64,000 nucleotides of DNA. It comes from Erinaceus europaeus. Lineage: Eukaryota; Chordata; Mammalia; Eulipotyphla; Erinaceidae. A program made the translations under genes and the position numbers. The stretch is from assembly GCF_950295315.1 (NCBI RefSeq), contig NW_026647299.1:1-64000 (forward strand), given 5' to 3'. Within the stretch, counting starts at the first letter, position 1. Each line of letters starts with the position of its first letter. The notes under the pieces were generated by a model, which was given only the letters and a program-made list of their open reading frames with translations, searched no databases and was not told the origin of the DNA. Shown here one piece after another: positions 22,937 to 34,053 of the stretch.

Positions 22937-24104
22937 GTGAGCTAATTTATCCATTCTTGATTCACTGAGTCAGTTTAAGGAAAGGCATCTACATGTGGCA
23001 TTCTGTGACTCTCCCTCAGGTGGTCTGATCTTGTGATTTGTCGCAGGCTCTCCTGACAGGTCATGGGCTCTCCACCTGTGCCACCATCTTGCTATGTCTT
23101 CTCTATGTCGGTATATATATTCTTCACTACCTCAGGCACTCCCTCTTTCTTTCTCTCTCTTCTAACAATAGACCTAATAGACTTGTACATTTTCTGAATA
23201 AGATGTTGGTGAAAATGTCTATATTTCTAAAGATATGGGAAGAGCAAAACATTGAAGGACACTTTTAAAGCAGAGAAACCCTGTAATAGGAATCGAAATT
23301 CCATTCATCTGGAAAACACAACCCAAACTTTACATAAATATACCATGATGTAGTTCTGGACTTTTGATTTAGTTTTCCTCAGCATAGATTCTATCTTTCT
23401 TGAGAACTCTCAGTGCAGTTACAGTTAGCCAGATTGCTTCCTTTATAAAGTATGCATATAGGAAAGCCTGAAATTAAGGCACAAAAAGACTTAAGCTTCA
23501 ACATATGCTAAGAGAATAACTTTACATCTGCCCATTTCAGATGGTAGCACATTAAATAACTAGCTCTGTGCTTTGTTCATTTAACCTCACTGTCTAGTCC
23601 CCTAACTTGCATACATAAATATCAAGATCTTTGCTTACATCCTTCATGTATAATATACCTTAAATCTATACCTTCATGTAAAATCTACCTTAAAATGGAG
23701 AGTATTTTCAGATATTTTAAAATAATGACTGAATTTTATCAGCTCACTAATATTTTCATAATATGCATAAGTTTACCATTTTATAGGAAAATTTCATTTC
23801 TAAACCTAAGCATTATTTATTGAGAACATAATAAAGACAATGACAGAACATTTTATGCATTCTGTGTACAAGGCTCTAGTCCAATAAACAGGTCAATGAC
23901 TCTTGTCATAGTGGTTGCATCAATATATATGTCTTATCAAGGGAACTATTAGAAAAATCTAAAATTGACATAGTAAAATGACCTTTGAGAAATAAGTAAA
24001 AACAATGTAATGGAATAGAAAAATGATTCTCTCAATGATTGACTGAAAAAAGTGGACAAGTTATACATATTTGTAAATGTAGAGCTTATAAAGGAATGTT
24101 ACAT
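22935..24104. other. Unique or unrecognised sequence
   Basis: No exon or confident repeat. A worn tRNA-like SINE may lie near 23490-23600. Confidence 0.5.
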
Positions 24105-24741
24105 AAAGTATTAAAAAGAAATAAAATTCATCTAATTAAAAACATAAAGGCCAAAGAGCTTGATACCTTACCAAAGAAGATGTGCAGGTGGTAAATAAGC
24201 ATATAAAAAGTGATACACAGAGAAATGCAAATTAAAAGAACACTAAGATTCTGTCGCACAACTCATAGAATGGCAAGATTCCAGTGTGTTAGCAATATCA
24301 AGTCCTTCTATGAATAGAAACAACAGAAACTGTAGGAATGTAAAATGATATAGCCACCTTGGGAAGTAAGTTTGGTGGTTTCTTATAAAATAAAACATAC
24401 TTTTACCATATGATCCAGGGATTGTGCTCTTGGTTATTTACCCAAAAGTTTTCAAAATGTTTGTTCATTTAAAAACCTGCACATAGAATGTAAAACATTA
24501 ATTCCCCCCCAAAAAAAAATCAGAGTAAAAAAAAAACAACCTGCACATGAATGTGTATAGCAACTTTATTCATTATTGCTTGCTCAAACTTTGGAAACGA
24601 TTAATTCTTAGTAGGTGATGTCCTTCAATAATCAAATAGATAAGTAAATGGTGATACATACAGGCAGTACGATAGTATTCAGTACTATAAAATTTATGTT
24701 TTATCAAGCCATTGAAAGTCTTAATATAATATACTGTGAAT
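24105..24741 (+). mobile_element. Ancient L1M ORF2 C-terminus, left part
   Basis: Sense-strand ORF2 remains typical of old mammalian L1M: gagaaatgcaaattaaaa, gaatgtaaaatgatatagccacc, ttaccatatgatcca, aacctgcacatgaatgt, atagcaactttattcat and tgtccttcaata. It is full of stops and indels. It is broken at 24742 by the young L1 and resumes at 32242, so it was the target of that insertion. Confidence 0.85.
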
Positions 24742-24756
24742 AAAACATATATTACT
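24742..24756. repeat. Left TSD of the full-length L1
   Basis: aaaacatatattact, an exact match to 32227-32241. The T-tract of the L1 tail starts at the next base. Confidence 0.97.
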
Positions 24757-26243
24757 TTTTTTTTAATTTTTTATTTAAGAAAGGATTAGTGAACAAAAGC
24801 ATAAGGTAGGAGGGGTACAACTCCACACAATTCCCACCACCCAATCCCCATAACCCACCCCCTCCCATGATAGCTTTCCCATTCTCTAGCCCTCTGGGAG
24901 CATGGACCCAAGGTCGTTGAGGGTTGCAGAAGGTAGAGGGTCTGGCTTCTGTAATTGCTTCCCCGCTGAACATGGGCGTTGACTGGTCGGTCCATACTCC
25001 CAGTCTGCCTCTCTCTTTCCCTAGTAAGGTGTGTCTCTGGGGAAGCTGAGCTCCAGGACACATTGGTGGGGTCTTCAATCCAGGGAAGCCTAGCCAGCAT
25101 CCTGGTGGCATATGGAACCTGGTGATTGAAAAGAGAGTTAACATACAAAGCCAAACAATTTGTTGAGCAATCATGGATCCCAAGCTTGGAATAGTGGAGA
25201 GGAAGTGTTAGGGAGGTACTCACTGCAAACTCTAGTGTAATCCTGCTTTCAGGTATATATTTTGCAGTAGTTTATGGATACATGTGCACATACGCTCTCT
25301 CTCACAGAAACTGGTGTATGTCTAGGTTATGGGACTTTGTTAGAAAGTGAACTACCTGAAATGAAATTAGAGTGTACTATAAAAGGAAAGGTCTCACCTG
25401 AGTAATGAAGCTGAAGGGTTGTCATTCCACAGGTGAAGTCTCTGGATACACTCTGAGGTGAAGCATGTTGAGATGGCAATCGTTGCTTTGGTTAGGTTGT
25501 GATCGGCGGATGCAATATTATTTGGTTTGGATTGGGAGATGCATACGGGAAAGTGGGCCCTATCCAAGGGTGCCAGGACTGGGGGAAGTAGGGGCTCTAT
25601 AGTGAAGATGTGAGGTTCCTGCTGTCTTAGGGTTCAAAAAGACAATCAATAGTTAATATTATCATCACATGATTTGTTAATTGGGTTAACTTTGAAAAGT
25701 CCCTTTGTTATGGTTTGCTGTACAGTACCCAGTATCTTGTATATAGCTGTGCTATTGGAAGCTTCGAATCTACTTGGTCTAGGCTTTTGAGAGAGTCCGC
25801 ATATCAAATACACAGCCTATCTATTAAAAAGATTCAGTTTGTCTTTTGAGAACCTTTGAGACATACAATTGATTTCCCCCTCTCATATTAATTAACTACT
25901 GATTTATATGTCTACATTTTGCTAGGAGTGTACATAAACACCATTCCCATCACCAAAGGACCGTGACCCATCCCTCCCGCCCACTCCCACCCCCCACTGG
26001 CCCAGGAAGCTACATATCTACCCCTCACCACTGGGTTTTTACTTTGGTGCCCTACTTACAATTTGATCAGGTCCTGCTTTTAGTTTCCCTTTCAGATCTT
26101 CTAAGTCAGCTTCTGTTGATGAGTAGGATCATCCCATACTCATCTTTAACTTTCTGACTTAGTTCACTTAACATAATTCCTTCTAGCTCTGTCCAAGATG
26201 GGTCAGAGAAGGTGGGTTCATTGTTTTTGATAGCTGCATAGTA
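24757..26243 (-). other. 3' UTR and tail of the full-length L1
   Basis: About 1.45 kb of non-coding sequence between the ORF2 stop and the A-rich tail (T-rich on the plus strand at 24757-24780). The first roughly 170 bases after the stop still read as ORF2 C-terminal codons, because the stop is premature; the equivalent is open in the copy at 38844-39203. Compared with the older 3' UTR at 1-2045, the segment corresponding to about 60-900 is missing. Confidence 0.85.
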
Positions 26244-29200
26244 TTACATTGTGTATATATACCACTGCTTTCTCAGCCATTCATCTGTTGTTGGGCACCT
26301 GGGTTGCTTCCAGGTTTTAGCTATTATGAATTGTGCTGCTATGAACATAGGAGTACACACCTCTTTTTGGTTGGGTGTTATGGAGTCCTTGGGGTATAAG
26401 CCCAGGAGAGGAATTATTGGGTCATATGGAAGGTCCATGTCTAGCCTTCTTAGAGTTTTCCAGACTGCTCTCCACAGAGGCTGTACCAATTTACATTCCC
26501 ACCAGCAATGTAAAAGGGTTCCTCTGTCCCCACATCCTCTCCAGCATTTGTTGCTGCTGTCCTTTTTGATGTATGCCATTCTTACAGGAGTGAGGTGGTA
26601 TCTTAGTGTTGTCTTAATTTGCATTTCTCTGACAATCAGTGACCTAGAGCAGTTTTTCATATGTTTGTTAGCCTTTTGGATCTCCTCTGTGGTGAATGTT
26701 TTGTTCATTTCCTCTGCCCATTTTTGGATGGGGTCATTTGCTTTTTTGCGGCTAAGTTTGCTGAGCTCTTTATATATTTTGGTGATTAGTTTCTTGTCTG
26801 ATGTCTGGCATGTGAAGATCTTCTCCCATTCTGTGAGGGGTCTCTCTGTTTGTTTAATAGTTTCTTTGGATGTGCAGAAGCTTTTCAATTTGATGTAGTC
26901 CCATTGGTTTGTTTCTGCTTTGGTCTTCCTTGCAATTGGGTTTGATTCATCAAAGATGTCCTTGAGGTGTAGGTGGGAAAGTGTTTTACCAATGTTTTCC
27001 TCTATGTATTTGATTGTTTCTGGTCTGACATCTAGGTCTTTGATCCATTTGGAGTTGATTTTTGTTTCTGGTGAGATAAAGTGGTTCAATTTCATTCTTC
27101 TGGATGTTTCAACCCAGTTTTCCCAGCACCATTTATTGAAGAGAGCCTCCTTCTTCCATTTAATCCTTTGGGCCCCCTTATCAAAGGTTAGATGCCCATA
27201 GGTGTTGGGATTTACTTCTGGGCTTTCAATTCTGTTCCACTGGTCTGTGTGCCTATTTTTGTTCCAGTACCATGCTGTTTTGATGATGATGGCTTTATAA
27301 TATAGTTTAAGGTCTGGGAGTGTGATGCCTCCATTTCTGTTTCTTTTCCTTAGGATGGTTTTGGCAATTCTAGGTGTTTTCAGGTTCCAGATAAATGATT
27401 GTAGCGTTTGTTCTATTCTCTTAAAGAAGCTTGGTGGAACTTTGATGGGTATTGCATTAAATTTGTATATGGCTCTGGGGAGAATGTTCATTTTGATGAT
27501 ATTTATTCTTCCAATCCATGAGCATGGGATATCTTTCCATTTCTTGGTATCAGTTTCTATCTCCTTGAGTAGCGACTCATAGTTTTCAGCATACAAGTCT
27601 TTCACTTCTTTGGTCAACTTTATTCCTAGGTATTTGATTGATTTTGCTGAAACAGTAAATGGGAGTGATTTCTGGATGTCTTCTTCAGATTTAGTGTTTG
27701 CATAAAGAAATGCCACTGATTTTTGTACATTGATTTTGTAGCCTGATACCTTGCTATATTGCCTAACAACTTCCAGTAATTTTCTACTGGATTCTTTAGG
27801 TCTTTCTATGTATACTATCATATCATCTGCAAATAGTGAGAGCTTGACTTCTTCCCTTCCAATCTGTATCCCTTTGATTTCTTTCTCTTGCCTGATTGCT
27901 ATGGCAAGAACTTCCAATACTATGTTGAAGAGTAACGGTGACAGTGGGCAGCCCTGTCTAGTCCCTGATCTGAGGGGGAATGCTTTCAGCTTCTGTCCAT
28001 TGAGTATGATGTTGGCTGTAGGTTTGCTATATATAGACTCCACTATCTTGAGGAATTTCCCATCTATTCCCATTTTTTGTAGAGTTTTGAGCATGAATGG
28101 GTGTTGGATTTTGTCAAAGGCTTTCTCTGCATCTATTGAGATAATCATGTGGTTTTTGGCTTTGCTTTTATTGATGTGATGAATGACATTGATTGATTTA
28201 CGGATGTTGAACCAGCCTTGCATTCCTGGGATGAATCCCACTTGGTCATGATGAACAATCTTTTTGATGTGTTGCTGTATCCGGTTGGCCAAGATGTTGT
28301 TTAATATTTTGGCATCTATGTTCATCAGAGATATTGGTCTGTAGTTTTCCTTTTTTGTTCTGTCCCTATCAGCTTTTGGTATCAGGGTGATGTTGGCTTC
28401 ATAAAAGGTGGAAGGGAGTATTCCTGTTTCTTCAATCTTATGGAATAGCTTAAGAAGTATGGGTATTAACCTGTTCCTGAAAGTTTTGTAGAATTCGTTT
28501 GTGAAGCCATCTGGTCCAGGACTTTTGTTGTTGGGGAGATTCTTAATAACCGTTTCAATTTCTTTGTCTGTGATTGGTGCATTTAGATTTTGTAGTTCTT
28601 CTTGGTTCAGTTTTGGAAGTACATAGGTTTCTAGGAATTGTTCCATTTCTTCCAGATTCTCTAGCTTGGTGGCATATAGTTCTTTATAGAAGTTTCGCAG
28701 AATTCTCTGGATTTCTGTGGTGTCAGTTGTGATATCTCCTGTATCGTTTACAATTCTATTAATTTGAGTCTTCTCTCTTTTTTGTTTGGTGAGTCTGGCT
28801 AGGGGTTTGTCAATTTTGTTTAATCTTTCAAAGAACCAACATTTGGCTTCATTGATCTTTTGTATGGTTCTTTTATTTTCAATGTTGTTTATTTCTGTTC
28901 GAACTTTAGTGATTTCTGTCCTTCTGGTTGCTTTAGGGTTCCTTTGTTCCTCTTCCTCTAAGTCCTTGAGGTGTGTAGTAAGTTCGTTCATTTGGGCTTC
29001 TTCTTGGTGTTTAATATGTGATTGTATAGCTATAAGTTTCCCTCTCAGTACTGCTTTAGCTGTGTCCCAAATATTTTGATAGGTTGTGTCTTCATTTTCA
29101 TTAGTTTCCAGGAACAATTGAAATTCCTGTTTGAGTGAGTCTCTGACCCAGTGGTTCTTAAGGAGCATGTTGTTTAGTTTCCAAATTCTATGTCTTTTAA

Positions 29201-29927
29201 TAATTTTCCGTTTGTTGTTAAAAGTTAGTTTTACTCCACTGTGGTCTGAGAAGATACTTGGGATGATTTCAATGCTCTTGAATTTATTGATGCTGCCTTT
29301 GTGGCCTAACATGTGGTCTATCCTTGAGTATGTGTTGTGTGGATTTGAAAAGAAGGTGTATTCCAGTTTTTTGGGGTGGAGGAGTCTGAAAATGTCCAAG
29401 AGGTCTAGTCTGTCAATCTCTTCATTCAATTCTCTTGTATCTTTATTGGTTCTCTGCTTTGTTGATCTGTCTAAGTGTGAGAGTGGGGTATTGAAGTCTC
29501 CCACTATTATTGTATTACTATTGATGTATTTTTGAAATTCTTTCAATAGGTGTTTAATGTATTTAGATGATCCCTCATTGGGTGCATAGATGTTAATAAT
29601 TGTTAAGTCTTCTTGGCTGATTGATCCTCTAATCATTATGTAATGTCCTTCCCTATCTTTTATTACTTTATTTAATTTAAAATCTATCGTGTCTGAGATG
29701 AGAATGGCTGTTCCTGCCCTTTTTTGTGGACCGTTAGCCTGTATGATAGTTTTCCATCCTTTCACTTTAAGTCTGTGTTTATCTTGTTGTGACAGATGTG
29801 ATTCTTGCAAGCAGCATATGGTTGGGTTATGTTTTCTGATCCATTCCCCAACTCTGTGCCTTTTGTTGGGTGAGTTTAAGCCATTGACATTTATTGATAT
29901 TATGGATTTAATGTATTGTAGTGCCAT
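26244..29927 (-). CDS. L1 ORF2: L1 ORF2 protein (endonuclease-reverse transcriptase), C-terminus cut short
   Basis: ORF2p nicks target DNA and copies L1 RNA by target-primed reverse transcription. I place the start at the ATG at 29927; an in-frame TTG at 29942 extends the frame by five codons. About 1227 residues are encoded. An N-terminal APE-type endonuclease (about residues 1-235) shows the catalytic landmarks [26 protein letters not shown] and SDHSGV. The central reverse transcriptase shows the LIPKADRD region, [12 protein letters not shown] and the catalytic FADDMIVY near residue 700. The C-terminal Cys-rich segment has CWRGCG and LLHCWWEC. The frame ends at TAA just after WYIYTM. In the copy at 38844-39203 the same site reads GAA (MEYYAA) and runs some 45 more residues, so one G-to-T change made this stop. 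ORF1 lies upstream in the same frame, separated by in-frame stops. Confidence 0.95.
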   Translation of the reverse strand: MALQYIKSIISINVNGLNSPNKRHRVGEWIRKHNPTICCLQESHLSQQDKHRLKVKGWKTIIQANGPQKRAGTAILISDTIDFKLNKVIKDREGHYIMIRGSISQEDLTIINIYAPNEGSSKYIKHLLKEFQKYINSNTIIVGDFNTPLSHLDRSTKQRTNKDTRELNEEIDRLDLLDIFRLLHPKKLEYTFFSNPHNTYSRIDHMLGHKGSINKFKSIEIIPSIFSDHSGVKLTFNNKRKIIKRHRIWKLNNMLLKNHWVRDSLKQEFQLFLETNENEDTTYQNIWDTAKAVLRGKLIAIQSHIKHQEEAQMNELTTHLKDLEEEEQRNPKATRRTEITKVRTEINNIENKRTIQKINEAKCWFFERLNKIDKPLARLTKQKREKTQINRIVNDTGDITTDTTEIQRILRNFYKELYATKLENLEEMEQFLETYVLPKLNQEELQNLNAPITDKEIETVIKNLPNNKSPGPDGFTNEFYKTFRNRLIPILLKLFHKIEETGILPSTFYEANITLIPKADRDRTKKENYRPISLMNIDAKILNNILANRIQQHIKKIVHHDQVGFIPGMQGWFNIRKSINVIHHINKSKAKNHMIISIDAEKAFDKIQHPFMLKTLQKMGIDGKFLKIVESIYSKPTANIILNGQKLKAFPLRSGTRQGCPLSPLLFNIVLEVLAIAIRQEKEIKGIQIGREEVKLSLFADDMIVYIERPKESSRKLLEVVRQYSKVSGYKINVQKSVAFLYANTKSEEDIQKSLPFTVSAKSIKYLGIKLTKEVKDLYAENYESLLKEIETDTKKWKDIPCSWIGRINIIKMNILPRAIYKFNAIPIKVPPSFFKRIEQTLQSFIWNLKTPRIAKTILRKRNRNGGITLPDLKLYYKAIIIKTAWYWNKNRHTDQWNRIESPEVNPNTYGHLTFDKGAQRIKWKKEALFNKWCWENWVETSRRMKLNHFISPETKINSKWIKDLDVRPETIKYIEENIGKTLSHLHLKDIFDESNPIARKTKAETNQWDYIKLKSFCTSKETIKQTERPLTEWEKIFTCQTSDKKLITKIYKELSKLSRKKANDPIQKWAEEMNKTFTTEEIQKANKHMKNCSRSLIVREMQIKTTLRYHLTPVRMAYIKKDSSNKCWRGCGDRGTLLHCWWECKLVQPLWRAVWKTLRRLDMDLPYDPIIPLLGLYPKDSITPNQKEVCTPMFIAAQFIIAKTWKQPRCPTTDEWLRKQWYIYTM

Positions 29928-29987
29928 TGTTCTAAAAAACAATTTGTTTACTCTGATATATTACAAGTATTATAGTGATGTTCTTGT

Positions 29988-30902
29988 TTATAAGAGGTCT
30001 TTTAGTACCTCTTTCAGGGCCGGCTTGGTGATAGTTGCCTCCTTTAACTGTTGTTTGTCTAAGAAGGTTTTGATCCCTCCATCTTGCTTGAATGAAAGTC
30101 TAGCAGGATATATAATCCTTGGTTGAAACCCTTTTTCATTCAGGGCTCGATAGATATCTTGCCACTCCCTTCTGGCTTTTAGAGTTTGAGTGGAGAAATC
30201 TGCAGAAAGTCTTATGGGTTTTCCCCTGTATGTGACTTTTTGTTTCTCTCTTGCAGCCTTTAGGATCCTTTCTTTATCCTTACTTCTTCTCATTGTGACT
30301 ATGATGTGTCTTGGTGTTTTCAGGTCTGGGTTGATTCTGTTTGGTACTCTCTGGGCCTCTTGCACCTTGATATCCTTTCTGTTATTCAGGTCTGGGAAAT
30401 TTTCTTGTATTATTTCCTCTAGAATGTTTGCTTCCCCTTCCTCTCTTTCTTCCTCTGGCAGGCCAATTATACGAATGTTACTTCTTTTGAGATCATCCCA
30501 TATGTCTCTGTTGTTGCTTTCAGTGTCTCTCAATCTCTTTTTAAGCTCTTTCACCTCTTTCTTAGTTTTCTCTAACTCATCCTCTGTCTGACTAATTCTG
30601 TTTTCTGCTTCTGTTAGTCTGCTTTCCCTTGCCTCAGCTTCTTTCTTCATTACAGCTATTTCAGCTTTCAGTTCTCTAATTGCCTTAAGATAATCAGTAT
30701 TTTCCTTGGGGGTCTCAACTGTTGTTTCCCTAATACTGGTATTCCTTTCCTCCAATGTTGTTTTCATTTCTGTGATTAATAAGTTTATTATTGCTTGCAT
30801 ACTTTTCTTATCTGTGGTTACTTCTGACTTATTTGTGGTTTCTTCTGGGCTCTTGTCTTCATTCATTGGGGTAGCAGTTTTATTTGTTTTTAATCTACCC
30901 AT
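29988..30902 (-). CDS. L1 ORF1: L1 ORF1 protein (RNA-binding chaperone), intact
   Basis: A 304-residue open frame with ATG at 30902. ORF1p forms trimers, coats L1 RNA and acts as a nucleic-acid chaperone in the L1 particle. A polar N-terminal part (1 to about 50) is followed by a coiled coil at about 50-135, with heptad-like runs (LKAEIAVMKKEAEARESRL, ELEKTKKEVKELKKRL). Next is an RRM-like domain at about 135-225 with NIRIIGLPEEE and RHIIVTMRRSKDKERIL, then the C-terminal domain with ARREWQDIY and YPARLSF. The layout matches mammalian ORF1p, which is a little longer in human (about 338 residues). No stop or frameshift is visible. Confidence 0.95.
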   Translation of the reverse strand: MGRLKTNKTATPMNEDKSPEETTNKSEVTTDKKSMQAIINLLITEMKTTLEERNTSIRETTVETPKENTDYLKAIRELKAEIAVMKKEAEARESRLTEAENRISQTEDELEKTKKEVKELKKRLRDTESNNRDIWDDLKRSNIRIIGLPEEEREEGEANILEEIIQENFPDLNNRKDIKVQEAQRVPNRINPDLKTPRHIIVTMRRSKDKERILKAAREKQKVTYRGKPIRLSADFSTQTLKARREWQDIYRALNEKGFQPRIIYPARLSFKQDGGIKTFLDKQQLKEATITKPALKEVLKDLL

Positions 30903-32226
30903 TTTTTTTTATTTATGTGTTTCTCTCTCTTTTTTTTTTTAATGCTCTGTTGTTCCTCAGTTGTTGTGTTTTGAGCACAAGTAACACTGTACTAAATACC
31001 TTTATGACAATTGCACTCACCAACCTCCGGAATTACAGTAGCAACTGAAGTAAGTATTGAAGGAGTTTAATCGTTACCAGTTAGCCAAAAAATTTCTCCA
31101 GTCCGTGAAAAAATAGTAACCAAATCCCAGTGAAGAAAGAGAAAAGAAAGAGAGGATAGCAAGAATAGACAGTTATGCAAATCTGCTATCCAGTGTATAT
31201 TCTAAGGGTAACAAGAGTGTAAAGGGAACTAGAGCAGAGATACACACATAGAGAGTCCACTCTGGGTCAGATTTCTTCCCCAAAGTAATTCACAAATTCA
31301 GAAAGGCAAAGAAGAAAGAAGTGTATGACAAGATTAAAAAAAAAAAGAGAGAGAGAGAGATAGAGAGAGATAAGAGAGAGAAAAGGGAGAAGATAAGAAG
31401 AAGAGTTGTAATTAAAGAGCAGTGCGAGGAACTTCCCAAATGTGTATCAGTGAATTTAAAAAAAAAAGAAAAAAAAAAAAAACCCTGTTTGGTGGTATGG
31501 GGTATCCTGCTAGTAGCTGGTCCCAGGCACTGCTTATGGGGGTGGGGGGGCGGCGGGAAGGATGTATGCTTGAAAATTAAAAGGAAGAAAAAAGAATTTT
31601 TTCCCTCCTACTCTAATTCTTAACCCAAATTAAGTTATAGACACATCCTTGGTATGACCGCTATGGCCCCTTATTGGCTGGCCTGCTAAAGGCAGAAAAT
31701 CCTATTGTTTACACGAGATGTGTCCGGAGCTCAAAGGCTAGCCGCTTCTCAATCCGCCATCTTCTGGGAAACCCCGCCCTCCAGACTTTTTTAAAGGATT
31801 TCTCAAAAATGAAAACTAGCTCCAAGTCCTTTGATCCAATGAGAGCTATACTCAAGAAGTCTTTGGATCCACCCTCAGGGTCGCGGTGGACCCTGGCGAC
31901 TCCCAAGAGGCAGCCCCTGAGCTAAAGTGCTCTCTCCGGGTCCTCTGCCCGCCGCGCTCTGCAACCGGCGGAGGAGCCGCCTTCCCGGGCGGGCGGAGGA
32001 CAATGCCCGGGCACTCGCCTTGCCCGGGCGCCGCCTGGGAATTGTGGCGCCCCACTAGTCCGTGTCACCTTTGCTCTAATTGTTAACCCAAATTAAACTG
32101 TAATCACTTCTTTGGTGCCCCCCCCTTATTGACTGGCATGCTAAAGGCAGAAAATCCTACCGTTGCCGCCGATGCTATCAGAGCACTCGCTGTTAGCGAT
32201 TTCTCAGGCCGCCATCTTCCCCCTCC
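30903..32226 (-). promoter_or_regulatory. L1 5' UTR with internal promoter and repeated unit
   Basis: Mammalian L1 5' UTRs carry an internal RNA polymerase II promoter. This one is 1.32 kb. Its first part (31870-32226) is GC- and CpG-rich, unlike the flanks. A segment of about 150 bases occurs twice in the same direction: 32074-32222 and 31613-31770, about 460 bases apart. Shared marks are taacccaaatta, ccttattg(g/a)ctggc, gctaaaggcagaaaatccta and ccgccatctt. Each copy holds an antisense ccgccatctt, giving the YY1-like sense core aagatggcgg (32207-32218 and 31754-31763). An A-rich and purine-rich stretch at 31320-31480 separates this from ORF1. Confidence 0.8.
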
Positions 32227-32241
32227 AAAACATATATTACT
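32227..32241. repeat. Right TSD of the full-length L1
   Basis: aaaacatatattact, identical to 24742-24756. Inferred cleavage site: tact/aa on the plus strand, close to the T-rich/AA preference of the L1 endonuclease. Confidence 0.97.
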
Positions 32242-32283
32242 AAGTGAAAGAAATCAATTTGAAAGTGCTATAAAAATATAATT
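32242..32283 (+). mobile_element. Ancient L1M, continuation
   Basis: aagtgaaagaaatcaatttgaaag continues the old L1M 3' region (the gagtgaaagaagccaatctgaaa type) that broke off at 24741. It is broken again by the SINE at 32284. Confidence 0.7.
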
Positions 32284-32526
32284 CTGGTGGCCGGGTGGTG
32301 GCAGGTCTGGTTGAATGCACATGTTAAGTGCATGAGGAGCCAGGTTCAAGCCCCTGGTCCCTACCTGCAGGGGGAAAGCTTCACAAGTGGTGAAGCAGGG
32401 CTGCAGATGTCTCTCTGTCTCTGTCTCTCTCTCCCTCTCTATAACCACCTTTTCTCTCAATTTCTGGCTGTGTCTACCCCATAAATAAAGATAAAAAACT
32501 AATATATATATATATATATATATATA
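32284..32526 (+). mobile_element. Type B SINE with (TA)n end
   Basis: Forward copy: head gtggccgggtggtggcagg, B-box region aggttcaagcccctgg, aagcttcacaagtggtgaagc block, CT-rich body, ccccataaataaagataa tail and (TA)n at 32502-32526. Confidence 0.9.
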
Positions 32527-32598
32527 ATTTCTGAGTGACACCCTGGAAAAGACAAAACTATAGAAAGAATAAAAACAAAAGGCAAAAAGACAAAAAAC
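32527..32598 (+). mobile_element. Ancient L1M, last visible part
   Basis: gacaccctggaaaagacaaaactatag is the old L1M 3' motif (acattctggaaaaggcaaaactatgg type). It resumes after the SINE, so the ancient element was split at least twice. Confidence 0.72.
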
Positions 32599-32604
32599 TA
32601 AAGA

Positions 32605-32765
32605 GATACAATCCAGGTTGGATATGTGCCTTACCATGCAGGAGGCCCATGTTTGGGCTCCAGCACCCCTGGTGGAGGTGCTATGCCACTGGTTTCACTT
32701 TCTGACTTTCTTTCTGAAATATAAATGACTCCAAAGGGTGAATTTTCCATATGCATGAGGCCCCT
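32605..32765 (+). mobile_element. Old tRNA-like SINE
   Basis: ccaggttggatatgtgccttaccatgcaggaggccc followed by ggctccagcacccctgg looks like a worn tRNA-like head. The body leads into the GGAA tract. Confidence 0.5.
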
Positions 32766-32774
32766 ATTCCACAG

Positions 32775-33012
32775 AAAGAAGAAATAAAGAAATGAAGGAA
32801 GGAAAGAAGAGAAGGAAGGGAGGGAGGGAGGGAGGGAGGGAAGAAGGAAGGAAGGAAGGAAGGAAGGAAGGAAGGAAGGAAGGAAAGAAGGAAGGAAGGG
32901 CAGAGGAGAAAAAAGAGGGAGAGAGAAGGAAAATGGAAGGGAGGAAGAAAGAAAGGAAAGAAGGAAGGAAGGGAAGGAGGGAGAAAACAAGTGAGGGAAG
33001 GAAGGAAAATGA
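32775..33012 (+). repeat. GGAA/GGGA purine-rich microsatellite
   Basis: About 240 bases of almost pure purine: gaaggaagg and gggagggagg units with interruptions. It probably grew from the A/G-rich tail of the preceding SINE. ORFs reading Lys/Glu/Gly/Arg or Ser/Phe/Pro/Leu across it are artefacts. Confidence 0.95.
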
Positions 33013-34044
33013 AAAAAATTGAGATCACCTGTAGTTGGAAGAGGAAAGGATGAATAAACACAACACCACGAAAATTTAGGTTAGCAAAACTAATTTGTGC
33101 TATTAGTAATAATGTGTATGTGTTATTAGGTCTTTGCCCGAACTCACAGAATGAAGCCTCATGTAAAAGATTGGCTATGGTGATAATTCTAAGTCCCTGT
33201 AGCTTATTTTATCATAATGGATGAACCACTCTAGTGTGAGGTGTTCATAGTAAAGGAGGCTATTGGAGAAATCTTTCTACAGCTTGTTGAGTTTGACTGA
33301 GCCTAAAACTGTTGTGGAAAACATAAAGGCTATTAAGTATATACAAACTATAAGGAAGACAATTCAGTCTGACTTTATCAGGGTAAAAACATAACACACA
33401 CACAAAAAGTATTTTATCTAATATTCCATTTGATATATCGGGAGCATTATTTTATTTAGGTGAATTGACTGGGGACATGTTAATTTGCAGTTTGTTACAA
33501 ATGTTATCACTTCACTTCTCCCCATGTTCAGAGTCAGTACACCACACCACACCACATCACACACTTCACCATTTTCACCTTTCCCTCCACCAAATGACTC
33601 TGGGCCATCTCCCTAGATTCCCGCCCCCACACCATCAAGCTCAGGTGCTCTGTTTTACCATATATAAAATGTTAGTTGCACTTAATGCACTAAGTGGACT
33701 TTATATCCTTTATGTTTCTTGACTGCTGTACACTACATTCCAGAGATAAAAAGGTATAGCTCCCACTTCCAGGGCAGTCTCAGGATATCTAGCAAGACAG
33801 TCTGCTTAGTCAAAGCTGAGAACACAGGCAAGTGCAGTGATAGATCCCCTTTGCTGCATACTAAAAAAAATGTTTAACTCCCAGTTTAAAAGTGACAGAA
33901 CAGGGAACTCAAAAAGCTTTTCAAGGAAGTATAATTCTTTGAGTATTTCAAGACTTTGAAATAAATGAAGAACAAACAACAAGCAAAAACAAATGTACAA
34001 AAATAGTGGTCCTTTGACCTGATTCAGTCAGGAAGCCATACTTA
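33013..34044. other. Unique sequence
   Basis: A CCACA/CACAC-rich patch lies at 33538-33570. The region 33465-33680 weakly resembles an old L1 3' end, but not enough to call. No exon seen. Confidence 0.5.
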
Positions 34045-34053
34045 AGAAATGAG

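Larger units (their letters stand above)
24757..32226 (-). mobile_element. Full-length young L1 (7.47 kb), near intact
   Basis: A complete L1 in reverse orientation. Sense order: 5' UTR with internal promoter (32226-30903), ORF1 (30902-29988), a 45-60 base spacer, ORF2 (29927-26244), 3' UTR (26243 to about 24775) and an A-rich tail. A perfect 15-bp TSD fixes both ends. The first sense bases, ggagggggaagatggcgg, resemble the start of other mammalian L1s, including a YY1-like aagatggc core, so the 5' end is not truncated. ORF1 is open throughout. ORF2 has one visible defect, an early stop close to its C-terminus. The copy must be recent. It landed in an ancient L1M fragment. Any helper activity would be in trans only if the shortened ORF2 still works, which is untested. 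Confidence 0.97.

Noticed and set aside
24752..25223. Two overlapping minus-strand ORFs of about 145 codons
   Set aside because: They lie in the L1 3' UTR. The equivalents at 37616-37960 and 50099-50281 are broken differently, as expected for non-coding sequence.
26251..30942. Many long plus-strand ORFs (for example 26251-26898, 27751-28179, 29131-29535, 29689-30126)
   Set aside because: They are antisense to L1 ORF2 and ORF1 and have no independent domain. The same shadows occur opposite the second L1 copy at 38989-42731.
32631..33061. ORFs rich in Ser/Leu/Pro/Phe or Lys/Glu/Gly across the GGAA tract
   Set aside because: Microsatellite artefacts with no conserved flanking sequence.
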